Origin: UBA9659 sp965208605
GTDB taxonomy: Bacteria; Pseudomonadota; Gammaproteobacteria; Pseudomonadales; Azotimanducaceae
Direction: 5' to 3'
DNA length: 64,000 bases
Assembly (NCBI GenBank): GCA_965208605.1
Contig: OZ242345.1
Span: 1,054,001-1,118,000 of the forward strand
The notes below the pieces were generated by a model. It was not told the DNA's origin. It was given only the letters and a program-made list of their open reading frames with translations, and ran no database searches. Below are positions 34,007 to 43,373 of the stretch, in pieces. The translations under genes and the position numbers were made by a program. Every line of letters begins with the position of its first letter. Position 1 is the stretch's first letter.

Positions 34007-35071
34007 TTAGTCCAGGCTTTGCAGTTTTTTCGCCGCGCCCAGCAAACCGAGATTGGCACGAGTCACTAGATAGGCTGGAATCGGCTTGAGATAGGCCGCA
34101 AATCGTCCTTTATTTTCAAAACATTGCCTGAATGGACTATTAACAAAAAAATCTTCAAATCGTGGCACCACGCCCCCAGCAATATAAACACCGCCCCGAG
34201 CACCGTAGGTCAGTGCTAGATTACCCGCGGTTGAACCCAGGACTTCACAGAATAGCAACAGTGCCTGCTCAGCAAGGGGATTAGTGCCAGCCAAAGCCTG
34301 GTCAACCACCTCGGAGGGGTGCTTTAAGGCGTCGCCTGCTTCTTGTCCGGCGGGTTGCGCGTGAATATGTGCGAGGGCCCTATAGATATTTAACAGCCCC
34401 CCACCAGACAAACAACGCTCGAGAGAAACTCTCGGGTAAATGCTTAACAGGTACTTTAAAACCTCAATCTGCAACTCAGTACTCGGCGCAAAATCAGCAT
34501 GCCCACCCTCGGTATCAACCACTTGATAGCCACCGCTATGAGGCACCAGAGATGCAACACCTAGCCCGGTCCCCGGACCCAAAATCGCCTTGGGTTTATT
34601 TTCATGGGCCTTCCCTTCTAAGGAGCCTTCTAAGGAGCCTTCTAAGGAGTCTTCTATAGAGTCTTCTAAAGAGTCTTCTACACCATCGCCGCCAAGCTGC
34701 CGGAGATCTGCAGGGCCCAACTCAGTGATGCCATGCGCTACCGCCTCAAAATCATTGATCAAAATTAATCCTGGACACCCCAGAGAGGCCATCAATTGAC
34801 GGCGAGAAAACTCCCAGTGACTATTAGTGAATGTGATCTGCTCAACATCGGCGGGGCAGGCTACAGCAAAACATGCTTGCTTCGGAGGTAATGACCAACC
34901 CGTCACGTCGCTGATTTCCGCCACTAGCACCGCTATCATCTGGCTAAATTGAGGATACTCGCTCACCGAATGATGGAACTCATAAAAAGCACACCGGTCA
35001 CCCTCCAAGAGGGCTCCAAAGCGCGCGTGGGTGCCCCCTATATCAGCTACTAGATTCCAACTTCTTGACAT
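34007..35071 (-). CDS. glk: Glucokinase with acidic repeat insertion
   Basis: A 354-aa bacterial glucokinase (about 320 aa is normal) phosphorylating glucose. The phosphate loop is VADIGGTHARFG (about residues 8-19), the catalytic Asp is in LINDFEAVAHG (about 100-110), the adenosine motif is GPGTGLGVASLV and the C-terminal part has GGVYIAGGVVPR. About 25 residues between LGGDG and KPKAILGPG (about 129-153) are the acidic repeat (D/G)SLE, encoded by five and a half copies of a 12-bp unit; relatives have a short turn there. Five bases separate it from edd, so it is in the ED operon. Confidence 0.94.
   Translation of the reverse strand: MSRSWNLVADIGGTHARFGALLEGDRCAFYEFHHSVSEYPQFSQMIAVLVAEISDVTGWSLPPKQACFAVACPADVEQITFTNSHWEFSRRQLMASLGCPGLILINDFEAVAHGITELGPADLRQLGGDGVEDSLEDSIEDSLEGSLEGSLEGKAHENKPKAILGPGTGLGVASLVPHSGGYQVVDTEGGHADFAPSTELQIEVLKYLLSIYPRVSLERCLSGGGLLNIYRALAHIHAQPAGQEAGDALKHPSEVVDQALAGTNPLAEQALLLFCEVLGSTAGNLALTYGARGGVYIAGGVVPRFEDFFVNSPFRQCFENKGRFAAYLKPIPAYLVTRANLGLLGAAKKLQSLD
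34615..34681. repeat. 12-bp tandem repeat in glk (5.5 copies)
   Basis: Units CTTCTAAGGAGC (twice), CTTCTAAGGAGT, CTTCTATAGAGT, CTTCTAAAGAGT and a partial one run in frame. Read on the minus strand they give the acidic Ser-Leu/Ile-Glu-Asp/Gly repeat. The first two units are identical, suggesting recent copy-number change. Confidence 0.92.
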
Positions 35072-35076
35072 GCTGC

Positions 35077-36891
35077 CTAGGCTCTCGGAAACAGAAAAGA
35101 TGCGCCCTGCTCAGCGTCGCTGATATTGTCACGGTTAATCGCAAATAACTCTCGGCCACAACCCCGCTGCCGAGCAGTGGACCGGGGGGCAACCTCGCGC
35201 GCCTCAATGGCCGCCACATCTCCCATCAATCGCAACTCGCCACGTTGGGCATCAACGCGAATCACGTCGCCATCGCGCAGCCTTGCCAAAAGCCCGCCAT
35301 TAGCGGCCTCGGGTATCAGGTGAATCGCCGCTGGCACCTTCCCGGAAGCCCCGGACATGCGTCCGTCCGTCACCAGGGCAACACTGTAGCCACGATCCTG
35401 CAGAACGCCCAAAAATGGTGTCAATTTATGCAATTCCGGCATGCCGAGGGCTCTGGGTCCTTGATACCGAACCACCAGGACACAATCGCGGTCTAGTTGC
35501 CCGGCTTGGAACATGGGTTCAAGCTCTCGTTGGTTCTCAAGCACCACCGCTGGCGCCTCTACGACATGGTGCTCGGGGGCAACGGCTGATACCTTCAAGA
35601 TAGCGCGACCGAGATTTCCCTCCAATAGCCGTAGGCCACCCTCAGTGGAAAAGGGTTCTTCTAGGGTGGCTAAGACCGCCTTGTCTAAGGACTGCAGCGG
35701 CGATTCGCGCCAACATAATTCACCCTTTTGCAAATAGGGTTCGCGAGTAAAATCGCTAAACGAATCACCCCATACCGTCTTCGCATCCGGGTGCATATAA
35801 CCGCCCGCGAGCAATGCTCTAAACATACAGCAGGTGCCGCCAGCGGCATGGAAGTGATTAACATCAGCCTGACCGCTGGGATAGACCTTCGCCATCAAGG
35901 GCACTACCGAGGAGAGTTCCGATATATCCGACCAGTCAATAACCATACCCGCGATGCGCGCAATCGCTACCAGGTGCATGGTGTGATTAGTCGAGCCACC
36001 CGAAGCAAGTAGCGACACCACAGCATTGACGATAGACCGCTCATCAATCACTTTGCCGACTGGGCGATAGTCATTACCCAGGGCAGTAATGCGCGCTAAT
36101 TGTTGCGCAGCTGCCGTGGTCAATACATCTCTCAGTGGATTGTCTGGGTTGACGAAGGAACCGCCGGGGAGTTGCATCCCCAGGGCTTCCAGAAGTACCT
36201 GATTGCTATTCGCGGTGCCATAAAAGGTGCAGGTGCCATGACTGTGGTAGGACTCTGCTTCGGCTTGCAAGAGTGTCTCTCGGTCGACCTTTCCCTCGGC
36301 AAAGAGTTGTCTGATGCGTTGCTTTTCCTTGTTAGGTAAGCCCGACTCCATGGGGCCCGCCGGCACAAAGATCGCCGGCAAATAGCCAAAACTCAAAACT
36401 CCCATCAAGAGCCCGGGAACAATCTTATCGCAGATGCCCAGTGCCAAGACGCCGTCAAACATCTGATGGGAAAGGGACAAAGCAGTGCATTGTGCAATCA
36501 AGTCTCGACTCAGCAGACTGAGCTCCATCCCATCCTGCCCTTGGGTCACGCCATCACACATGGCGGGCACGCCACCGGCAACCTGGGCAGTAGAACCCAT
36601 AGTGCGCAAGGCACGCTTTATTTTTTCAGGGTAATCGGCGTAGGGCTGATGCGCGGAAAGCATATCATTGTAGGCCGTGACGATTGCCATATTGCCTGCT
36701 TGCATCAAGCGCAAACTATGCTTGTCTTCACTCCCGCAGGCCGCAAATCCATGCGCGAGATTGCCACAACTGAGCTTGCTTCGCTCGGGCTGATTGTGTC
36801 GGTCTTGGTCCAACTGCTCCAGATAGTCGCTACGCAAGGATTTACTGCGCTGGACAATCCGCTGGGTGACCGAAAGAACAACCGAATTCAT
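35077..36891 (-). CDS. edd: 6-Phosphogluconate dehydratase
   Basis: A 604-aa IlvD/Edd-family [4Fe-4S] dehydratase making 2-keto-3-deoxy-6-phosphogluconate. Edd-specific segments are LSCGNLAHGFAACG, GGVPAMCDGVTQGQDGMELS, LGICDKIVPGL, HSHGTCTFYGTANSNQ and ALVTDGRMSGASGKVPAAIH; the cluster cysteines lie in MCDG, ICDK and GTCT. The start is placed at ATG 36889-36891 (MNSVVLSVTQRI) by comparison with E. coli Edd; earlier in-frame ATG or TTG codons exist and no clear ribosome-binding site decides. It is first of edd-glk-zwf-pgl. The aldolase gene eda, often adjacent, is absent from the window. Confidence 0.94.
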   Translation of the reverse strand: MNSVVLSVTQRIVQRSKSLRSDYLEQLDQDRHNQPERSKLSCGNLAHGFAACGSEDKHSLRLMQAGNMAIVTAYNDMLSAHQPYADYPEKIKRALRTMGSTAQVAGGVPAMCDGVTQGQDGMELSLLSRDLIAQCTALSLSHQMFDGVLALGICDKIVPGLLMGVLSFGYLPAIFVPAGPMESGLPNKEKQRIRQLFAEGKVDRETLLQAEAESYHSHGTCTFYGTANSNQVLLEALGMQLPGGSFVNPDNPLRDVLTTAAAQQLARITALGNDYRPVGKVIDERSIVNAVVSLLASGGSTNHTMHLVAIARIAGMVIDWSDISELSSVVPLMAKVYPSGQADVNHFHAAGGTCCMFRALLAGGYMHPDAKTVWGDSFSDFTREPYLQKGELCWRESPLQSLDKAVLATLEEPFSTEGGLRLLEGNLGRAILKVSAVAPEHHVVEAPAVVLENQRELEPMFQAGQLDRDCVLVVRYQGPRALGMPELHKLTPFLGVLQDRGYSVALVTDGRMSGASGKVPAAIHLIPEAANGGLLARLRDGDVIRVDAQRGELRLMGDVAAIEAREVAPRSTARQRGCGRELFAINRDNISDAEQGASFLFPRA

Positions 36892-37003
36892 GGGGTGCAT
36901 AGGCAACCAAGAAAGAATGAGTTAATGCTAAGAAAATAATTTATGCAAAAGCGGCTTACTGCAAAACGTCTTTAGCATAACGAAATTTTTATCTCAGCGT
37001 TGA

Positions 37004-37048
37004 GTATCTGCTCAGTAATTTGCTAAGCAGATACATCTGCTAAGCAGA
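37004..37048. other. Hairpin and 17-bp-spaced direct repeat between icmF and edd
   Basis: GTATCTGCT (37004-37012) pairs with AGCAGATAC (37026-37034). TGCTAAGCAGA occurs at 37021-37031 and again at 37038-37048. The block lies upstream of edd and just after icmF. It could be an operator for the sugar operon or a transcription-end structure; no T-run follows the hairpin. Confidence 0.45.
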
Positions 37049-37057
37049 ATAAAAGGG

Positions 37058-40000
37058 TTACATGCTTCTACGATACTGGCCGCCGACTTCAAAAAACGCC
37101 TCAGTAATCTGCCCCAGGGAGCAGTAGCGCACCGCCTCCATCAGTGCCTCAAAACCATTACCGCCTTCATTGATGGATGCCTTCAATTGCTCAAGCGCAT
37201 CCCGAGCGGCATCGGCATGTCTCGCCTGGAAGTCATGCAAGCGTTGAATCTGATTTTGTTTTTCCTCTTCAGTGGAACGGGACAAGGCAATCGTCGTTTC
37301 CTGAGGGGGTGCCTCAACCTGGAAGGTATTCACGCCAATCAGCGGCAAACTGCCATCATGCTTCAAGGTTTCATAGAGCATGGAATCTTCTTGAATCTTG
37401 CCTCTCTGATAGCCTGTTTCCATCGCGCCCAGGACACCGCCTCTGTCTGAGATGCGTTCAAATTCCACCAGCACGGCTTCTTCCACCAGGTCGGTCAATT
37501 CACTGAGGATGAAAGCACCCTGCCAAGGATTTTCTGTTTTCGCCTGCCCAAATTCATGATTGATAATCAACTGTATAGCCAGTGCGCGCCGCACGGACTC
37601 TTCACTCGGTGTGGTCACCGCTTCGTCATAAGCATTGGTGTGCAAACTATTACAGTTGTCGTTAATCGCCAGCAAGGCTTGCAAGGTAGTACGGATGTCA
37701 TTGAATTGCATTTCCTGGGCATGCAAGGATCTACCGGAGGTCTGGATGTGGTACTTCAATCGTTGACTGCGTTCATTGGCACCATACTGGTCTCGCATTG
37801 CCAGAGCCCAGATTCTTCTCGCCACTCTGCCGATGACCGTGTACTCCGGATCCATACCATTGGAAAAAAAGAAAGACAGGTGGGGCGCAAAATCATCAAT
37901 GTGCATGCCACGCGCCAGATATGCCTCAACGAAGGTAAACCCATTGGCGAGGGTGAAGGCCAGCTGCGAGATAGGATTAGCACCCGCCTCGGCAATGTGA
38001 TAGCCAGAGATGGAAACGGAATAGAAATTCTTGATCTTGTAATCAATAAAATACTGCTGAATATCACCCATCATTCTCAGGCTGAACTCCGTGGAGAAGA
38101 TGCAGGTGTTTTGTCCTTGATCTTCTTTCAATATATCGGCTTGCACTGTGCCGCGAACATTGGAGAGGGCATAGGCACGTATTTGCTGTTGCTCCGCCTT
38201 ATTGGGTTGCCGAGCTTCACGGCTGACAAAAGCATCTATCTGCTGATCAATGGCGGTGCTCAAGAACATAGCGAGGATGGTCGGCGCGGGACCATTGATC
38301 GTCATAGATACCGAGGTCTGGGGAGCACACAGATCAAAGCCGCTGTAGAGCACCTTCATATCATCCAGGGTGGCGATAGACACACCCGAGTTCCCCACCT
38401 TGCCGTAAATATCGGGACGGACTGCCGGGTCAAAACCGTAGAGGGTCACGCTGTCAAAAGCGGTAGAGAGTCGCTTGGCTTCCGCATGTGCCGAGAGTGC
38501 CTTGAAGCGCCGATTCGTTCTTGCGGCATCGCCTTCACCAGCAAACATCCGCGCTGGATCTTCGTTTTCTCGCTTCAAGGGGAAGACCCCCGCCGTGAAC
38601 GGAAAATATCCGGGTAAATTTTCCCGCAACAGAAATTTCAGCAGCTCGCCGTCATCTTCATATTCGGGTAACGCGACCCGGGGTATCCAGGTGCCGGATA
38701 GACTCTTGGAACCCAGCCGGCGGCTGACCTGCTCACCTGATTTGGTCGTCTCCAGCAGTTCTTCAGACTGGTAGGTGGCTTTGATGTCCGCCCAGGTCTC
38801 CAGTAGTTTTCCGCTACCCGGGCTCAGGCGGTTAGTGCGCGCTTCAATCTCGGGCGACAACAACTCATCAAGCAGGGCACTATCCTTCAGCATCCGCAGG
38901 GTGCCGAGCAGTTGTTGTCTCTCCCGGGCAATCTGGCATTGCTGGTTTGAGGTGTCGTGATAGGTACGGATCAGCGCCGAGATTTCAGCCAGGTAACGTT
39001 GCCGGGCAGGCGGGATAATGACTGCTCTCTCTGAGGGCAAAGGCCCCTTGACCCGGGGCAGTTTTGAGTCCCAGTGGCGCAGGCTGCTCCCCCCCGAACC
39101 TCCCGCCCTCAATATGTTGAGTAGACCATGATAGGCAGCGGAGACACCATCATCACTGAAGCGAGAGGCAATAGTGCCGAACACCGGCATGTCTTCGGGG
39201 GTCTTGTCCCATGCCTCGCGATTGCGTTGCACCTGTTTAGTAACATCCCGCCATGCATCTTCCGCCCCCTTGCGATCAAACTTGTTAATGATTACCAGGT
39301 CGGCGAAGTCCAGCATGTCAATCTTTTCTAGTTGACTCTGAGCGCCAAATTCCGGGGTCATCACATACACTGAGGTATCAACATAAGGCACTATACCCGT
39401 ATCGCCTTGCCCTATACCGGGGGTCTCTATGATGATCAGGTCAAACGCAAACTGCTTCGTGGCGGCGATTACTTCCCCGAGGCAAGCAGGAATTTCTCCC
39501 CCATGTTGATCGATAAAATGTTGATCGGTAAAATGTTGATCGGCAAAATGCCGGGTAGCGATGGAGCGCATAAAGATGTTCGGTGCATAAATTGAATTCA
39601 TGCGAATCCGGTCGCCCAGCAAGGCGCCACCGGTCTTCCGCCTAGTGGGGTCAATCGCAAGCACTGCAATATTCACTGAGTCGGCACTGTCAATTCTGAA
39701 GCGACGAATAATCTCATCGGTTAATGATGATTTACCAGCGCCGCCCGTGCCGGTGATACCGAGTACCGGTATGTTGCGCTGCTGCTTCAAGCGGCGTCTG
39801 GCCAAGGCAGCGTCATTCGTTATATGACTTGCATGTTGGCCCGTTTCTATAGCGGTAATCAGCGCCGCCAGGGCGAGGTGGTCGGAGGGTATTTTTGATG
39901 AGCCGCCGGATGCGCGGAGGGCGTCAATGTCTCTGGGCGGCAGCGGCGTTGCGATTGCCAGTTCCACCATTTCTTTTACCATACCGACTAGCCCCAGCTG

Positions 40001-40417
40001 CATACCGTCTTCCGGGGAGTAGATACCAGCGACACCATAGGCATGTAGTTCTTTGATTTCTTCTGGCACTATTACGCCGCCGCCGCCACCGAATACTTTG
40101 ATGTGGCTGGCGTTATTTTCTTGTAGCATATCAACCATGTATTTGAAATATTCAACATGACCGCCTTGATATGAGGAAACGGCAATACCCTGAACATCTT
40201 CTTGCAAGGCCGCTTGCACCACTTCGGCGACCGAGCGGTTATGCGCAAGATGGATGACTTCAACGCCTGCCGATTGCAGGATGCGGCGCATGATGTTGAT
40301 CGCCGCATCATGGCCATCAAACAAACTTGCCGCGGTCACAAATCTAGGCGGTATCTGCCGCGGCGCTTGTTGCTCGCCGGCAACTGGGGGTTTGTTTTTT
40401 GATAGGGTTGCGGACAT
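37058..40417 (-). CDS. icmF: Fused isobutyryl-CoA mutase (B12-binding, G-protein chaperone and mutase domains)
   Basis: A 1119-aa three-part fusion. The N terminus is the cobalamin-binding domain (FDGHDAAINIMRRIL, axial His about 36, and SSYQGGHVEYF). Next comes a MeaB/ArgK-like GTPase chaperone (ITGTGGAGKSSLTDEI, about residues 221-236; IIETPGIGQGD; INKFDRKGAEDAW). The C-terminal two thirds are the acyl-CoA mutase barrel (VSMTINGPAPTILAMFLSTA, SNVRGTVQADILKEDQGQNT). This order is diagnostic for IcmF, which interconverts isobutyryl- and n-butyryl-CoA (some act on pivalyl-CoA). In the GTPase, residues about 286-305 contain an (H-F-x-D-Q) repeat from a 15-bp unit, absent from relatives. AAGGGAG precedes the ATG. 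Confidence 0.95.
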   Translation of the reverse strand: MSATLSKNKPPVAGEQQAPRQIPPRFVTAASLFDGHDAAINIMRRILQSAGVEVIHLAHNRSVAEVVQAALQEDVQGIAVSSYQGGHVEYFKYMVDMLQENNASHIKVFGGGGGVIVPEEIKELHAYGVAGIYSPEDGMQLGLVGMVKEMVELAIATPLPPRDIDALRASGGSSKIPSDHLALAALITAIETGQHASHITNDAALARRRLKQQRNIPVLGITGTGGAGKSSLTDEIIRRFRIDSADSVNIAVLAIDPTRRKTGGALLGDRIRMNSIYAPNIFMRSIATRHFADQHFTDQHFIDQHGGEIPACLGEVIAATKQFAFDLIIIETPGIGQGDTGIVPYVDTSVYVMTPEFGAQSQLEKIDMLDFADLVIINKFDRKGAEDAWRDVTKQVQRNREAWDKTPEDMPVFGTIASRFSDDGVSAAYHGLLNILRAGGSGGSSLRHWDSKLPRVKGPLPSERAVIIPPARQRYLAEISALIRTYHDTSNQQCQIARERQQLLGTLRMLKDSALLDELLSPEIEARTNRLSPGSGKLLETWADIKATYQSEELLETTKSGEQVSRRLGSKSLSGTWIPRVALPEYEDDGELLKFLLRENLPGYFPFTAGVFPLKRENEDPARMFAGEGDAARTNRRFKALSAHAEAKRLSTAFDSVTLYGFDPAVRPDIYGKVGNSGVSIATLDDMKVLYSGFDLCAPQTSVSMTINGPAPTILAMFLSTAIDQQIDAFVSREARQPNKAEQQQIRAYALSNVRGTVQADILKEDQGQNTCIFSTEFSLRMMGDIQQYFIDYKIKNFYSVSISGYHIAEAGANPISQLAFTLANGFTFVEAYLARGMHIDDFAPHLSFFFSNGMDPEYTVIGRVARRIWALAMRDQYGANERSQRLKYHIQTSGRSLHAQEMQFNDIRTTLQALLAINDNCNSLHTNAYDEAVTTPSEESVRRALAIQLIINHEFGQAKTENPWQGAFILSELTDLVEEAVLVEFERISDRGGVLGAMETGYQRGKIQEDSMLYETLKHDGSLPLIGVNTFQVEAPPQETTIALSRSTEEEKQNQIQRLHDFQARHADAARDALEQLKASINEGGNGFEALMEAVRYCSLGQITEAFFEVGGQYRRSM
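39503..39550. repeat. 15-bp tandem repeat in icmF GTPase domain (3 copies)
   Basis: Units ATGTTGATCGATAAA, ATGTTGATCGGTAAA and ATGTTGATCGGCAAA differ by one or two bases and encode HF-x-DQ three times in a loop after RSIATR of the G-protein domain. Confidence 0.9.
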
Positions 40418-40498
40418 CTTGGCTCCCTTCGCTCAGCGTATCTTGTTCAGACCTTCCAGAGTATAGCGCGAAATGCTATCGGCTACCTGCGGGACGGC

Positions 40499-40790
40499 AT
40501 GCATTTGCTCCGCTCCGCTGTCATTCTCGAGCTTGCTCGGGAATCCAGAGGAACGAACGGTATTGCCTTTACTCCTCTGGATTCTTGTCACTGGCACTTT
40601 CCCCGATATGCTCGCGCCACCCCCGTTGATGTGTACATGTCCAGGGCGGTTGACTTCGTTCCTCTGGATTCCCACCTACGGCGAGAATTGAATGACGGCG
40701 CGGAGCAACGCACCATCTTGTTGTGTACATGCCCAAGGCGGTTGACTTCGTTCCACTGGATTCCCGCCTTCTTTGATCCTGACAGCCAGG
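40499..40790. repeat. Cluster of composite intergenic repeats upstream of icmF
   Basis: The 426-bp gap contains GTCATTCTCGAGCTTGCTCG followed by GGAATCCAGAGGAACGA (40519-40557; the same string recurs at 45116). It also holds two copies of a 43-bp unit starting GTGTACATG and ending TTCGTTCCTCTGGATTCCC (about 40631-40673 and 40723-40765). No gene is evident; short open frames here change with the repeats. It forms the boundary between icmF and the AT-rich accessory block. Confidence 0.8.
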
Positions 40791-40843
40791 AGAGCTTCAT
40801 CGACTACCACGGGGAAGGCAATCCCCAGGCCACATATATACCC

Positions 40844-42307
40844 CTAGATGGCGAATGTTTGAGGATTACGAGTCGCCTCATCCAATTGGAAGCTGCACGA
40901 GACCGGGTAATCAATTTTTCTGAAACTCGCTCCTTCAATGTGAAAAACTTTGAGTGCTTGTATATCAAGCGATAGCGACACTTCTCTTTGGTCTGCCAAG
41001 CTGGGGTCAAAATACTCAAGAGGCTGATCGTCATAATGGTCAATTAAACGAGGCGAGGTATGCTTAGTTTCGTTCTCTTCCCCTAGCCAAATGTAATAAC
41101 AAGATGCATATCTACCTTCAACGATAAACCCTGTGGAAACGTCTATTTTGGTGTGTGGCGGCAGGCCTATTGCTGCAAGGCGGGAAGATTTATAAAACAG
41201 CACAACATTATCGCCATTCGATGGGTTCTGGATTGAAGGATAGCGCAAGCCATCAAGCTTCAAATCATCATGACTACCCAGGTATTCGGCTACGACCTGT
41301 GTTACCAAATACTCCATCGGCTCGTCATCTGGCATTACCGGTTTCGCAATCATGCCACTCAGAGTTTCTAGAAAATTTACGCGCTCTAGCTGAGACCTGT
41401 GCTTAGAGTCAAATATACTTTCAGTAACAGGAATATCCTTCAGTCTCTTAATATTCAGCAATCGCAAATCTTTCTGCGGGGTGAATTTCCCTATAATGAC
41501 TCGACTGCCAACGGGTGGTTGCACCTCGCTAGTCGCTACATCCTCATGGGTCGCACCGTAGAAAACCGCAATACCATGGGCGTTCATTCTACCTGCATTA
41601 GCAAGATGGAACGGTGGCGGACCAATATGAAGGTCAGGTCTTTTGAGTGCTTCTTCCAAATCTTGCTGATTTTGGAAAACACGAGCGCGATACAGCATCG
41701 CGGTATCATCTGTTGCATCCCATGTCTCAATCACAGAATTACCGCTATTGTCTTTATAGCTGGATATTCCGTTAAATACTTCGTCCAGTATCACTTTCCC
41801 TTGTGAATTTAAATATCTGGCTTCGGTTTGTAGGCTTCTCTCAAACTCTCGCCACTTAAGATGGTATTTATAATCATTTGAAATTCTAAACTCGTAATGG
41901 CTACTTTCTTGATATGGCATTTCCTCTTCTATCGTGCCCTTTCCAGAATCATAATTTCTTTCTTCAAGGATCTTCCTAATATCCTCCGCGGGTGCCTCTT
42001 CAAGTTCAGCAGCCTCCATTATTACCTCGAGAACTGGCTTTCCAGTACGTTCCCAGGAATAGTCACAATCCCTTATCAACGCCTGGTCTTCAAGTGACGG
42101 GTTAGGATCGGTTAACTCGTAGTGTTGCTGGAACGCCACCCCCACCCTATCGGCAAATTCGCTAATGGTTATGGTTGCCAAGTCAGTCTTATCACAATAA
42201 TGGCAAGTATTCGGTTTTCCAGTCTCCTTGATATGCTCCTTGAGATATTGTTCACCAACACAATCCAAACAAATCAAATTGTCTTTTTGCTGGCTGGATG
42301 CTGGCAT
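40844..42307 (-). CDS. RES-domain protein with N-terminal zinc ribbon (HEPN/RES-NTD type)
   Basis: A 487-aa protein. The C-terminal half is a RES domain: Arg in LYRARVF, Tyr/Glu in AVFYGATHEDVATSEV and Ser in GLRYPSIQNPSNGDNVVLF, the residues that name the family. RES toxins such as MbcT degrade NAD+. The N-terminal part has two CxxC pairs (CLDCVGEQYL and CHYCDKTD), then an acidic helical region typical of the HEPN/RES N-terminal domain. The start is ATG 42305-42307, preceded by AAGGTGAG; a GTG at 42376 would add 23 residues. No separate antitoxin gene (Xre/MbcA type) is adjacent, so the N-terminal domain may control activity (inference). It lies in an AT-rich block ending at tRNA genes. Confidence 0.8.
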   Translation of the reverse strand: MPASSQQKDNLICLDCVGEQYLKEHIKETGKPNTCHYCDKTDLATITISEFADRVGVAFQQHYELTDPNPSLEDQALIRDCDYSWERTGKPVLEVIMEAAELEEAPAEDIRKILEERNYDSGKGTIEEEMPYQESSHYEFRISNDYKYHLKWREFERSLQTEARYLNSQGKVILDEVFNGISSYKDNSGNSVIETWDATDDTAMLYRARVFQNQQDLEEALKRPDLHIGPPPFHLANAGRMNAHGIAVFYGATHEDVATSEVQPPVGSRVIIGKFTPQKDLRLLNIKRLKDIPVTESIFDSKHRSQLERVNFLETLSGMIAKPVMPDDEPMEYLVTQVVAEYLGSHDDLKLDGLRYPSIQNPSNGDNVVLFYKSSRLAAIGLPPHTKIDVSTGFIVEGRYASCYYIWLGEENETKHTSPRLIDHYDDQPLEYFDPSLADQREVSLSLDIQALKVFHIEGASFRKIDYPVSCSFQLDEATRNPQTFAI

Positions 42308-42575
42308 TCTGTGCTCACCTTCGTACGATGGTTTTAATGTTGCGTATTTCGCTAGGTCTCTATATGAGGGTCGCACACACTAATATCAAGCATGTTGTTT
42401 GTCTTGCGGTCATGCCATAAATCGGCATAAACTCAACCAAAGGAGAAATACAAAGGTGGCGGGTCAGTTCAATTCATTACTAAAATAGATACACACTGTT
42501 TGCTACAACGAACAAAATCCAGCCAACTAGGATCACCACATCAAGGAGTTTTGACTCTTTGTGAAGAGCTTCAAA

Positions 42576-42653
42576 CTAATCTCGTCCCAGGCTCTCAACT
42601 AAGTACCTTTCTCCGATAAGGGTCTCATACCTGATAATTTCTGCACTACCCAT
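42576..42653 (-). CDS. 25-aa reading frame overlapping the end of the M15-like gene
   Basis: The frame starts at an ATG embedded in the last codons of the M15-like gene and reads MGSAEIIRYETLIGERYL, ending ESLGRD. The overlap with the upstream stop suggests translational coupling. It may equally be the original C terminus lost by a frameshift, or chance. The remaining gap up to 42307 shows nothing interpretable. Confidence 0.25.
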   Translation of the reverse strand: MGSAEIIRYETLIGERYLVESLGRD

Positions 42654-43290
42654 TTTCACTCTTCCACTCTGATACATATGCAGCAAGTTTCTTGCTTTGT
42701 CGTGACTCGGGATGCTTGCCTATGTAGCTCCCTTGCTTGAACAAGAATTCCTCAGGTGAAATTCTTGAATAGATATTTCGGCAAGGGATTTCCGACCAAC
42801 AAATGTTAATGGCAGTTAATTCGGCGAATACCGACATGAAACAATAGGGAAGGTTGGCATCAACCCAATAGGCAAATTCATCTATCAAAACACCAGAGGC
42901 AACCGCATCATTGACACTGGGTATTACAACGCATGCCATTGCTCCATAACCAAATCTGTCAGAGCAGACATCCCATATATGCCTACCGAAAGCCTTCTGA
43001 TTCTCAACACAATTAAATCCTTGCTCATGGCAAGCAGCATTCAAAGCTGATGAGCGATATCCTGATCGAACTGAAATCCGTCCATAACAAGCATGAAGAG
43101 GTTCCAAAATTTCTTCGCAAAGCCTCTTACCATGGCTGATAGCAATCTCAACATTATCAGGATAATTGACGATACCCAGTCTAGTAGCTACTTCGGAATA
43201 AAGAAACTCGCGCATATAGAAACTTTTTGAAAGGCGTATACGCCCAAGATTTTCGAGTTCTTCTACCGATGGTCCTTCATCGCTTCGCAT
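42646..43290 (-). CDS. Peptidase M15-like protein
   Basis: A 214-aa protein resembling M15-type (D-Ala-D-Ala/endolysin-like) peptidases: FYMREFLYSEVATRLGIVN at the start, RISVRSGYRSSALNAACHEQ (about residues 70-89) and a His-x-x-Asp in FGRHIWDVC. The canonical pattern is SGYRS, then Hx(2-6)D, then a C-terminal His; the last ligand is not obvious here, so activity is uncertain. There is no signal peptide. In the same leftward row are a 333-aa unknown, a 50-aa protein and, downstream, the RES-domain gene. M15-like proteins of this kind also occur in phage-derived and defence regions. Confidence 0.6.
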   Translation of the reverse strand: MRSDEGPSVEELENLGRIRLSKSFYMREFLYSEVATRLGIVNYPDNVEIAISHGKRLCEEILEPLHACYGRISVRSGYRSSALNAACHEQGFNCVENQKAFGRHIWDVCSDRFGYGAMACVVIPSVNDAVASGVLIDEFAYWVDANLPYCFMSVFAELTAINICWSEIPCRNIYSRISPEEFLFKQGSYIGKHPESRQSKKLAAYVSEWKSENG

Positions 43291-43373
43291 TCTTGAAGTC
43301 TCATCCAGTCACATTGCTTGGCTTAGACATTGCTGACTCCCTTCGCCCAGACCATTGATTTCACTCTTAGTAG

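Noticed and set aside
37556..38617. A 353-codon open frame on the plus strand antisense to icmF
   Set aside because: It has no recognisable domain, lies wholly inside a strongly conserved mutase domain on the other strand and mirrors the codon pattern of that gene.
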